Shown here piece by piece: positions 25,001-36,786 of a stretch of DNA of 64,000 nucleotides. Below the pieces are notes generated by a model, which was not told the DNA's origin, did not search any database, and saw nothing but the letters and a program-made list of their open reading frames with translations. This stretch comes from Callaeas wilsoni. Lineage: Eukaryota > Chordata > Aves > Passeriformes > Callaeidae. The stretch lies in NCBI GenBank assembly GCA_013398955.1, contig VWPU01003071.1:1-64000 (forward strand). The letters run 5' to 3'. Numbering within the stretch: position 1 is the stretch's first letter; each line of letters begins with the position of its first letter. Both the position numbers and the translations under genes were made by a program.

Positions 25001-27241
25001 CTTTGCCATAAAGTTTATAACACTTCAGAATAAGTGTGGGTCTGCTAAGGGGATGTGTGTATGCATGTACAACCTACAGGTTGAGAAGTATATTTGTGCT
25101 CTCTGGATGGAAGTTCATGTAGAATTCTTTTAATTTGGACTCTTCTTAAAATGGTTAGTCTTTGATGCAGACTTTGTTGCAGGTGATTTATGAACTTGCC
25201 AAAGGAAAGACCAGAACGAAATTTCCTAATTAGCACCACTACAGTCAGTACATTCTTCAGCTATCGTCTCTCAACTTTCACTTCCTCTTTAACCCCCAAA
25301 AGGGAATTTCAAACACAAATATGTGTTTGAAAATAAGATACTTCCCAGTACTTATCAAATTAATTTTGCCTTGTTAAACTTTTCACAAGAAATAAAGGAG
25401 AATTGTGCTTTTATGAGTTTCAGAGTGTTGGCAGATAAGTGTTGAATAGGCAGGTACTGCAACTTTTGGAATGTTTTGTGCAGATGTCTGCAGGATGGGT
25501 AACAGTCCCTGAAAAGAGACTTAGCAACTTTTAACACTAGGTTACAATTATGCTTTGATAAAACCTTACATTTAATTCTATCTCTTTTTCTAGTGAGCAC
25601 AAACCTCAGGAAATCTCACTTTATCCCACTAACCTGTTATTTGATCATACTGCCAAGCAAATCTTTGATTGAGGGAACAGAATGATTTTCCTTTTTATTT
25701 AATTATTCTCAAACTCAGGGAAAGAAAATCAACTTTTGGCTGGAGTATTACTTGCTTGGTTTCTACAAAAAAGGAATTTTTAACATGTTTGATCAGAAAT
25801 TTACTTCAGAGTGCGAGCATGGGAAAATGGACAGACATTTCTCATTAAAAAAAAAAAGCACTGGTGTTGTTTTGAACATCTGTACAACTGTAATGGAGAG
25901 ATGGTAGAAGCTGAAATTGAGTGAAAAACAGTTTCAATTTGCTTGAGTTACAGACTGTTAGAAACAGAGCCCTGCACTTGGTCAAAGCAATTTTTTCCTC
26001 AGTAACATGGCATGCTGTGATGCCCCATGGTTAATATGCTGAAGACCAGGGGCTAGGGGAGCATTTCTGTGCATTATCAGATAGCGCTGACAAAAAAAAA
26101 ATCTTTGCAAAATGGAACACACCTCTCAACAAAAATTATTTGCCTTTCGCTGAAAATGTTCATTGAAATAAACCAAATCCAAGGCAACAATTCCGAATTT
26201 AAAAAAAAAAAAAAAAAAAAAGAAAGCAGTTTGGTTCTGGTTTTAGGTTTTTTTACAGGAGTAGAGAAAGCAATACTGTTACCTACAATTGATTTTTTCT
26301 GTTTGCCAAAGGTGTACAGAGTCGAATTGCTCAGTAATGCTGGATACTGTTTAGGAACATGGTGATACGGGACCAGATCCGAGGTGTGTTGCACACACTT
26401 CCTTCTGACAATCGAGGTATAAAAGCCACCAGAGTAGGCAATTATGCATCATCCCAGTAAAATTACTCCAGACCCAGGTAACTACTAGTTATGACCAAGG
26501 ACATGCTTTTAAAATTAGATGCACATTGTATCATACTTATTTCTACGGAATTTTTTGATGTTTGCCTTGCAAAAAAGTACACAGGGAAAAACTTGGTTAA
26601 CATGTAGCTGCACATAAGTAAATCAATTTTATTCAAAAGAAGGTAGAGCTGATCAGAAAAAACAGAGCAAAAGATATGAAAATTTTGATCAAGCTAGATG
26701 AACTAGGTAACAGAATTGTTTTGCTACCTGAAATTTTAATGAGTCACCTGCAAATTAAAGGTGTGCTAATGCTGTGAAAACATAATGTTTTGAGCAGTGC
26801 TGACTTCAGTTGCTGTAACTTTAAGTCACTAATTTGTATAACCAAGGTTTAGACATTGCTAGCAGTATGCAAAATGGCTTAGATGTACATAAGACATAAA
26901 TATGGGAAGCAGATGGAAGAACACAGAAAAAGCATATTAAAGAGAAATAATTTTTGGAGGAGTTAGCTTCCTGCAGCATGATGTGTATTGAAGTTAGGCT
27001 GTGCTCTCTAATCAAATAATTGAACAAGGTTTTGCATGGAGAGGACTACAGCAAAATGCCAACAGATTGCTATGGAGAGTTTGGCAGGAGATAAGTGTTG
27101 TTATCCGCAATGAAAGAACGTTAAACTTAGCAATAGCTGTCTGAAGTAAACCTGAAAACTTGCAACTATTTGAGAAATACTCAGAGACTGATTAACAGAA
27201 AAAAAATAGGATTCCCACGAATTACAGTGTAACATAGTGTT
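16005..27241. other. AT-rich unique sequence, no supportable gene
   Basis: No gene or recognised mobile element. The stretch holds a perfect 13-bp inverted repeat at 16,318-16,330 and 16,370-16,382, a C/A run at 19,670-19,692, a poly-A run at 24,244-24,257 and a 21-base A run at 26,201-26,221. On the minus strand at 24.4-25.6 kb, four successive frames of 64-104 codons have somewhat protein-like composition but are broken by stops and shifts. Confidence 0.55.
26201..26221. repeat. Poly-A run
   Basis: Twenty-one consecutive A residues. There is no recognisable retroposed body on the left side and no target-site duplication that I could see, so I treat it as simple sequence rather than the tail of a retrotransposon. 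Confidence 0.9.
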
Positions 27242-27346
27242 CAATCATGGAATAGTCTGGGTTGGAAGGAATATTTACAGGACCTCTAGTCCAATGACCA
27301 AGGACATATTCAGCTAGATCAGGCTGCTCAGAGGCCTCACCCTGAA
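27242..27346 (-). mobile_element. CR1 LINE 3' end fragment (minus strand)
   Basis: The plus-strand text reads as the reverse complement of an avian CR1 tail: AATCATGGAATAGTCTGGGT, TTGGAAGGAATATTTACAGG, ACCTCTAGTCCAATGACC, and then AGATCAGGCTGCTCAGAGGC. About 105 bp remain. The order and spacing match the CR1 subfamilies in which GGTTGGAAGGGACC is followed by a 'ctagtccaa' block. It is non-coding. Confidence 0.88.
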
Positions 27347-30300
27347 AAGCTTTACAATTTTGGTTCATTACATTCATTACACATTACATTACTTTTTTTT
27401 CCCCCTAGCTTCTGGCCTCTGTAAAACTATGGAAAGTAACTCCTCTTCCTGCATTTCATGGGGAAAAAACCAAAAAAAGTCCTGCAGCTGGAATGGGTCT
27501 GATTGCAGGATGTTGTTAGTATGTCTTTTATATAGTTTTCCACTTAATTTTGAGTATGTTTTACCATTTGTTTTGGTTTAAATTAATGAAGATTTCCATT
27601 GATTAATAATGTTTTGTTGGAAATATAGTGAAGCAAAAGAAGTCTTATGATTGAACTTTGGAAAATTTCTGATTTTTTACAGATATAGTCTTTTCTTACT
27701 TTAATGATATTTCTTTCCATAATAATGTATTCACTTGTTGCAACATAATTGCCCTCTTTGCAGACACAAGCATGTTATGTACTGTCACTGCTATTTATAT
27801 CTTATTTACTTTTAAATATAAATGTCTGTCTAATAATAATCGCGTTATTTTGTCTCTTTGAATAATGCTATCCCTTACATCAGTAAGGGAATTTTTATGT
27901 GACAGAGAGTTAGATTACTTTCTTCGTTTAAACCAAAATAGACTATTAATAATTTGTCTGAAAGACCTTTAATTCTTCACCAATATTTTTAGATACAACT
28001 ACTTAATGTTCAGCACTGTAGCTCTCACACAAGGACACCTTCCAACTCTCATCTACAAGTGCAAGAGGAAACACAAAAAAGAAGAAAATCAAGGTCATAA
28101 TTTTTTATCTAAATGTTACATGTGAGAGGATAAAACATAATAGCTCCAGTTTTGTGTTGGGTCATCTCAGGACAATTTGTACAGTATTGCATTCTCATTT
28201 CAATATTTTGGGGCTGCTTATTCCAGTTTCCTAATGTTCATAATTACACCAACTTTGAAAATTACTCTTTCATGTCTATTGTAATCAACTTAGCCTTAAG
28301 ACGTACATACCATTCCTCACCATGCATTCTTAAGAAAATCAAAAGGCTATAGATTCACCAATTTCACAGCATGTAGGTACAATAAACAGCTATGATTTTG
28401 CAGGCTTGGTGGTCAGGTGGCAGTTCTTTATAATCATAAAAAGCCCTTATATCAGAGGATTGTGAGTATTGTTCTTTTAACTACCCCTTATTGCACATAA
28501 ACTCCTTGAAGATTAATATTCCCAATCACATACAGAATGTGGCCATCATTTAAAGAACTGTGGCTGGAGGGTCACTAACGTCATTAGATTTGCAGTTATG
28601 AAATGAAATCAGGTCCCAAATCACAACTGGATGCAAGCATTCATTGAAATTCCAATATTCCACCCTCTACTTTTGAAATACACAGCTGCTTTATGAATTT
28701 TTAATTTGCTCCTTTTTATTTCAGGCTTTATTACTCTCTGACATTAGCCAAAATACTATACAAACAGGAACAAATTACTGCAATATATTCAGTTTATTTT
28801 TAATTAGTTCATTCTGGGAATGGGAGATTCTCCAGATAAACCTGTATCATTGCAACATGATGCAGTTCATGTTTATCGCAGCGACATAAAGGAAAGGAAA
28901 CTACAAACTTCTCCACTCCATTAAAAAAACAAACAAACTCCAAACCCTTATAGATGTTGAGACACTACTAGGTCTCAGTCCTTCTTTAAAAATATGTCCT
29001 TCTGTATGCCCTTGATTGTCATGGGAACCTTTGTGCTTTATGTCTGCATCTCTGTGGGATTCTCACTGTGAGTAAAGGCTGTGTGCATTATTGCTGGGTA
29101 GCTACAAGCATGGAGGTAACTGAGGGACCTGTATGCCAAGGTGACCTGCAAGTTACCGGGCAAGATCGGGACGGATGGGTTTGTCTGTTACCAAATGCAG
29201 AGCCCAAAAATAATGGAGATCAGAGAGTTCCACAAGCCTCTCTAGGCTTTGCTGGGACTGTCTGGTTTTAAGTAGAAACAGCAGAAATGGATCTTTCCCT
29301 TGAAAACAAACATCAAAAAATCATTATTATTCTGAATTCATATACCAGCTGGCACAAGTGGAATTCCCTCTTTCGAATACACAATACCTAGAACTGAGAT
29401 CAAGCATGGTGAGCCAGCCATTTCTCCATCCTTCTCATTCATCTGTCTCCACATACAATCAATTGAAACTATAATTAAAATGGGGTTTAATGTAAACCTG
29501 CTAGTCCCATCAAAATTTGGGATTAGATAATTGGCAGATTACCGGTGACACGATTAGGCCTGCTCATGTGATCTGGTGATATCTACTCACAAGGTCTGGA
29601 ATATGATTTAAGAGCTATATGTAACATGACACTACTTAACACTCTCCAAGATTTTTCCAAGGTATCAGCAGCTTCATAGAAACACCTTTCTGATGAGAGA
29701 ACACCTAAATCCAAGTAGATTTTCTTACTACATTACTATGGCTGGCTTTGCCACTGCTTGTTCTTGTGAGATGGATCTGACACAGCTGAACAGAGGCTTT
29801 GCAACGAGTTTACAAATTATGATTATTTGATTGTGCTTTCCAGTCAAATGCGGCAATGATTCATGTTTGGATGTGTATAACACACACCACACACAGATGA
29901 ACAGCTGTGTCATTGAGCAGAGCTCTAGATCTCTTGGCATGGATCCTCATCGTTGGTATGCATCGTTTTCATTATGATATTGTATATTAACTGTCTCTCA
30001 ACTATTTTCTGTTTTTTTTTTTTTTGTTTGTTTGTTTTTTTTTTTTTTTAATAGAAGAGATATACTTCTATTTACAATTTGGCATTTTTTAAACAAGTTA
30101 AAATAGTCATCTGTAAGGACTCATGTGTTTTTGATTAGGGGATTTTGTGTTTCTTTGAGTTTTTCTTTTTTTGGTTGCCCGGAAAAGAAGCACATAAAAG
30201 ATTTAATGAATGAAAATAATTTTTCATACTCTGAGCTCACTCTCGAAAGACCAAGTGGAATTGTACTAAATTTTATAAAACATTCACTTTTGAGAAAAGT

Positions 30301-33300
30301 CAGAGAAAAAAAAATTCCCCTAAAATGATAGGACCTAATGAGAGAAATTTTAATGAACACATCTCATCAACCACAACATCTTCTCATTGATTAATTGCTC
30401 CACGAACTCAGAAGCCACAGAACACATAAGAAGCATTAAACTGAGGAAGGTTCCCTAATTATTTTACAATCCTGCAAACCCAGGTGAAGTTATGACTTTG
30501 GAAGAGATGACCTTTGATACTTGAATAAAAGGTTCTCAAAAGGCAGTTCAGATAATTTTCCTCTGGGAAGACTGATAAAGATGCTGATTAAATAAAGATC
30601 TGGTCTCTTGAAGCAGACTACAGAGAACTTTACAAAGCTTCCTTCCTCTAGGAGCACACTTGTTCTGCTCACACATTCCAAGTGGTCACAGCAGAAATGT
30701 GGCTAATTAGAAATAAATTGTTTTCCCCCATGAAATATTAGATTAGACTGGCAAACTAATAATTAAAGAAATAAAATCGGGACTTGCAAGTAATCAACTT
30801 GTATTTGATTAAATATGATACCAATAATCATAACCGACAGATCAAACCAATTGGTTAATTAGTTGTGTCTAGGAATAGTAGTTATTCTTTGGCAGAATAA
30901 AAACCTCACCTCCATTTGTACATACGCAGTGCACTAACACCAAGAAAAGGAAGTGTAGCTCTCTAGGAGGATATATTTATAGATCAATGAAAGGTGAAAG
31001 GAACCACACGGAGATCCTTCTAGAAATAAAAAATCTAAGGATAGTAAAGAGAAGAACAAAAGAATGAGAGAAATGAGGTTGAGGAGAACACTGAAACCAT
31101 AGAGGAGGGTTATGACCTTTGAAAGTGATTCACTGACTGCAGATGAATGGTGAAGATATTTGTATTTCCTGAATGGTATTATTTCCAGAACAGATTTCCC
31201 TTGCTCCTATATAAAACAAAACCTGCTCCATTGGTTTTATGAATGCTTTACTTAATGTGCCATGAAACATTACATTAATTTAATGTTGGCCAACCTAGCC
31301 CAACATTTGGGAACTTCTTTTTGCAGATTTTCCAGCAATCCTCTAAGCTAGGGCCTGAAAAATGGTAATTAACATCTTACTCAAAATACATTAAAATGAA
31401 ATGTATGGCTCAGGACATTCAGATTTTGAAAACAGTTGACTGGCTAGGATAAGCTGGTGCATTCTGAAAACTTGGATGTTGTAGGCATTAGAAAAGCTAA
31501 GGATTTGCCCTTTAGAAAGGAATAAACTTATCCCATTTATTGTGGATTGATTTACGTTGTTTTAGAAGTGATTTGGTGAGGTTTTAAATTTTTTTTAATA
31601 TAATTGTGTGTTCTACGAGAACAACATGGATTCTCCAGAGCAGGACTTTTAAAATTTATTTCCAAAGATTTACATAAATTCTCTGAGGGTAGATCACTGT
31701 AATTTGAAGGAAGAGCCCTATCCAGCTGTGCTTCAGGTTTTAAGAAAATAATTTTTTTTCTGCAGTGGAAAAAACCCAGCTCCTAAACAAAGTTGGAGAA
31801 TTAACTCCGCAGAACAAATACTAATTCTGAGTACCCTGATAAAGCCCCTGTCTTTACTACTTAAGAGCGAAATCTTAAGAGTTGTACTTTTAGATATGTT
31901 TGATGAAGAGCAGCAGAGACTCATGTGCTGAGTGGGAAAACTGTTGAATCTGGAGAGCTTGATAAACATATCCCACTGTAGGTACTTATGCAGATATAAT
32001 ACACCTCATGGCATTAAACAGGTGCATCAAGCAGTGCTGTAGAGGAAATAAGGTCAGGAAGAGCTAAACTCTGTCAAGACCTCACCTCCAAATATACCAC
32101 TCTGACGGTTTCATAGTTCACGATTAACACAGGCAATGACTCAGCAAACCCTGAAATATGTTCTTAATTATTCAAGCACTCCTTTAAAGCAGACAGTCCT
32201 TTAGTGAAAGTCAAGATTATACTTTGTTGTATCACTGCTTGTTAGCAAGATTTCCTCTTTTGCTTGTCAGCTGGTGGGAGAGTGGGAAAAAACCAAAAGA
32301 AACCCAAAGAAACCCTCCCATTTACTCTTCCTTCAGAAAAAAACTCTATTCTTCTCCCGTATTCTCTCATCATTTGCATTCTTCTCCATACCCACAATAT
32401 TAGAAACCACTCACCTGAACAGCCAGCCTGTCTTTCTCAGCTTCCCTTAGAGTTAATGGAGAGAGAAGCTCCTTCATGGTGCAATTTGCAGCAGGAGTTA
32501 CTTTCAGGTGGGATGCCTTCTGGAACAGGTCTTTCTGCCCTCTTGCTCACCCAGGTGTATGGGATCACCACCTAATAAAAGTGGCTACACTCGAGCAGTT
32601 TAACTGTGCTCTCAATACAGCGTGAAAACTCAAGGAATATTGAAACTATTAAAAAAATATAAAAAAGATCAACACTCAGCAATAAGGGAATTTACCTCTT
32701 GTCTTTTTCTCAAGTTACGTAATCTTAGGAAGTTTAATGTAGCGCAAATCTTATGTGACTATAATAAGACCATTCCACTCATTGAGCTTGTGTAGCCACA
32801 TGACTTTTATTTTTAAATCTGGTGAGGTTTTCTAGATTAAGTTTGCTTTCTTAAGTGTATTTTTTTATTTTGTGTGTGTGTGCCTGCACTGCCAGGTTGA
32901 ATAATATGGGGTTTTGTACATTTGTGTATTATGTGCAGAGATCTACAACGCGTTCTTGTAGTTTGCAGTGCCTGACACCGCAGATATGTCATATTCCCAA
33001 AAAGGGGGACAGACTGTGTTTCTTGGATAAGTTACACTTTGGCTATTTGCAGTAATTTTCTGCCTTTGCGACACTAAGGGAGGGTTTGAAGGCTGCCCTT
33101 TCCCCTGCTGAGATGTTCAGCCAGGATGTGTTGCTGCATGCAGCAGTCCTCTTGACCCTTCTGCTTGCCCTCGCACTGACACCAGCTTAGGCTTTCTCCC
33201 TTCTTTTACTTCATCATCGTGAAGGTACAGTGCAAGATCCCAGTCTTCCCTGACCCTCCGTGACAAACACAGTTATGAGTCCTTTCCCTTAATTTCTGGC

Positions 33301-34989
33301 CATGAAGTGAAAGAGTGGCCATGACCCCTCGAGACTCCAGTGGTGCCAAACTAGATGGACAACTCACGCCTTGCTCTGACAGGAGAGAAGCGCGTGCTTC
33401 TATCTGCTTTAGTTAGCAGAAGGACTGCACCAAACATTTAGGAACTATTTAAAAATAGAGGAGTGTCCCCTTACTGGCTTGTGCTTCTAACCACAGGCAA
33501 TTTCAACACTGCTTCTTAACTGGTTGGACACTTCATTTATTTTAGCTTATGCCATAGTATTGCAATCAGGACCTCAGCATTCCCAGCTGTTACATTCTTA
33601 AGGGCAATCTACAGTATCTTTTCCTTGGGTTCTAATTTACCCCCATAGTAATTTTTCTGTCCTGAGTGCAACTGGCTTTACTGCAGAAGTGAACTTCCAC
33701 AGACTTCCATCAAATAAAAATCTTGAAAAGAGGATCAAATCAGGGAGGTGTACACTTTAAGGTTAATATAATCACAGATAGACACACCCCACCTCTTTCC
33801 CTTCCTACTCTAATTCCTTCAAGTGACTTCAGGACTTAAAGCATAATAAAATGGACTGAGAAAAGCTAAATGTTACTTGGGGTGTGTCACTGATACATGC
33901 TCTCCAAGAATCTCACACTTAAATTTCTTTTCCTTTATCGACTAAACCTTTCTTTTTATTGGTTCCAAGGTCCCAGAGATTCCAGCCTGCGTGCTCACTC
34001 TAATAACATGAACAGGGCTGGCTGAAAAAAAATCCCTAAATCAATAAAATCACTATTTTAGAGAAGAGAAAATAAAAGAATTGTTCTGGGAAACCAAGCA
34101 GTATTAGAGCTGGTCAGAAGCACACAGAGAATATTTTGGAAATCTTGCTTGATTCAATTCTTTTTCAGCTGGGTTGAACCTGAACTATTTACTGAACTGA
34201 ATAATTTTCAAAGTATGTCAGACCATATCTCCTATGTCAAACATATATATCTATGAATACTTTAGTCTGCAGGCTGATGTACAGCCTCAAGTAGACAAAT
34301 TTGTAGAATTTTTAAGTGACAAATGACTTGGTTCTCCAAAACCAGATTTAACTCAAGTATTTGGCTCAGTTTTCCATTTATCCGCTGATAATATGTAAAG
34401 GGTGTTTTTAGCCACCAATAAATATGAAACTATTGGATTGGTTTTGCAAACATCATCAATGCCAAAACAAACTTCAACGTAATTCGTGTGTGAGTCAGCA
34501 AATATGATTTGACCGGACCGCCTTTCCCTGTGTGTGCTAACCATGGCCAAAATGGTGTGAATGACACAATGCTCGCAGCATATCCTTGTAGCATGATTTT
34601 GCTTTCTCTCGAAAAAAAACCAAGGGCAAAAGCCCCACTTGCTGAGTTGGCTTGTATGGCTGTTCGTCACCTCCACTTCACCACGTAAAGGTTGTTGGAG
34701 ACACCATTTTTTCCAAAATTAAATAGGATGTGTTGCTAAAAGTGAGAGAGGTACCTATTGTCGGAAATTCTTTAAAATGCTAGAAAACCCATTTCCATAT
34801 AGAAAGTTTTCAAATAGTGCCATGAAGTATGGATGGACATGACCTTTTCTATCAAAAGCTCATTCTTGAGTGGGAATGAGACATCCATATTTAGAACTGC
34901 TTTCACAAAATCTGTTGCCAGGCCATGGTGTTACTGAGAATCATACCAGAATGTCAAAAAGTCAGTGTTTCCACCGTTCTGTAAGGTTA
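27347..34989. other. AT-rich unique sequence with candidate regulatory blocks
   Basis: No gene was recognised. A T-rich run with a (GTTT) core lies at 30,012-30,049, and a short (TG)n near 32,868-32,882. Blocks at about 28,540-28,900, 29,450-29,582 and 30,700-30,890 are free of repeats and dense in homeodomain-type TAATTA, TAATCC and ATTAGATAATT cores. They could be conserved non-coding elements, but that cannot be shown without an alignment. Confidence 0.5.
30012..30049. repeat. T-rich low-complexity run
   Basis: Thirty-eight bases of T interrupted only by three G residues in GTTTGTTTG. This is simple sequence of the poly-T/(GTTT)n type. Confidence 0.9.
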
Positions 34990-36786
34990 TTTGTGATAAA
35001 GTTAGAAAAGTTAAATGGAATCAAAACTGGCCAGGGATGTGAAAGGCAACAAGAAGAGTTTCTATAAGCAGGTGACAAAAGGAAGTCTAGAGAAAATGTG
35101 GGCCCATTACTCAGTGGGATGGGGGACCTGATTATGCAGGGTGTAGGACAAGGCTGAAGTGCTGAATGCTTTCTTTGCTTTACTCATTACTATCAAGACT
35201 GGCCTTCAGGAATTCCAGGTCCCACAGACCAGGAAGAAAGCCTAGTGGAAAAAAGTTGTACCCTTTGTGGAAAAGGATCAGTTCAGGGAATATTTAAGCA
35301 AGCTGTATACGCACAAATCCATGGGCCCTGAGAGGACGCCTCCATGACTAGTGAGGGGGCTGCCAGAGCTCATTGCTAGGCAATAATCTATAATCAGTTA
35401 TGGTGACCAGGAGAGGTTTCTGAAGACTGGAGGAAAGAAAATATCATCCCCATCTTCAAAGAGGGAGAGAAGGAGAAACCGAGGAACTACAGGCCAGTCA
35501 GCCTCACCTCAGTCCCTTGGCAGAGAATGGAGCAGCCAATTTAGGAAAGCATTTCCAGGCATATTAAGGACAGAAAAATCAGCAGCAATAGTCAGCATGG
35601 CTTCACCAAGGGTAAGTAATGCTTGAACAAATTGATAAACTTCCATAAAGAAGTGACTGGCCTGGTGGATGAGGGAAAAGCAGTGGATATTGTATGCCTG
35701 GATGTTAGTAAGGATTTTAACCCTGTTTCCTATAAGATACTCACAGACAAGCTGCTGATGCATGGGCTGGATGAACAACAGTGAGCTGAAAACAGACTGA
35801 ATGGCCAGGCTTAGAGGGAAGTATGAATTCTAACTGGGGGCCAGTAACTATCGATGCATCCCAGGGGTCAATACTAAGTTCGATTGTGTTTAACATCTTC
35901 ATCAGTGACTTAGATGGTGGGACAGCTTGCCCTCAGAAAGTTTGTCAGTGACACAAAACTGGGCAGAGTGGCTGATATGCCAGGAGGTTGTCCTGTCATC
36001 CAGATGAACCTTGACAGGCTGGAGAAGTAAGCCAACAGAAACCTCACGAAATTCAACAGGGAAAAATGCAAAGTCTTGCACCTGGGGAGGAACCACCCCA
36101 TGCTGGAAGACAACCAGCTGGAAAGTAACCTAGAAGAAAATGACCTAGGATTTCTGGTGAACACCAGGTTGAACATGCGCAAGCAATGCACCCTTGTAGG
36201 AAAGAAGTCTAAGAGTATCTTCCATTAGAGAAATTATTGCCAGCAAGTGGCAATAATAAACTTGCCATCTACCTCAGCACTTGTGAGGCAACACCTGGAG
36301 CACTCTTTCCAGTTCTGGGCTCTTCAGTACAAGACAGACATGGACATACTGGAGAAAGTCCAATGAACAGCCATGTAGATGATGAAGAGTCTCAAGCATC
36401 TCACATATGAGGAAAAGCTGAGAGATCTGGGACAGTTTAGCTCAAAGAAGAGAAGGGTTGGAAAGTTCTTTCCAAAGTATGCAGATACCTGAAGGAAGGA
36501 TGCAAAGAGGAGCCAAGTGCTTTTCAGCAGTGACAGTACTACTGACAATGGATATGAACTGAAATACAGGAGGTTCCTTCTGAACATCAGGAAACACTTT
36601 TTCACTGTGAGGGTGCCTGAGTGCTGCCACAGCAGTGGGTTGTGAAGCCTCCATTGCTAGAGACACCAAAAACTATCTGGACATGGTCCTGGGCAGCTGG
36701 CTCTAGGTGACACTTCTTGAGCAGGAGGGGGTTGGACCGAGTGACCTCCAGAAGTCCATTCCAGCCTCAGCCGTTCTGTGATTCTG
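34990..36786 (+). mobile_element. CR1 LINE, long 5'-truncated and decayed copy
   Basis: About 1.8 kb follow the avian CR1 consensus without a major break. From left to right come the stretch CTGGCCAGGGATGTGAAAGG, TCCATGGGCCCTGA, GGAACTACAGGCCAGTCAGC, CAGCATGGCTTCACCAAGG, CACCTGGGGAGGAACCACCC, CAGTTCTGGGCTCTTCAGTA, CAGGAAACACTTTTTCACTG and the tail TTCTGTGATTCTGC. In the full element the first two thirds encode the C-terminal part of the reverse transcriptase protein, and the rest is 3' UTR. Here the reading frame is broken by many stops and indels, so the copy is dead. The 5' part (endonuclease and N-terminal polymerase) is missing, as usual for CR1. Minus-strand frames of 64-93 codons inside it are antisense artefacts. 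The 5' boundary is approximate. Confidence 0.95.

Noticed and set aside
26201..26221. Poly-A run as the tail of a retrocopy
   Set aside because: No retroposed body or target-site duplication could be seen on either side.
35509..36669. Minus-strand frames of 64-93 codons
   Set aside because: They are antisense to the CR1 copy and carry no independent signal.
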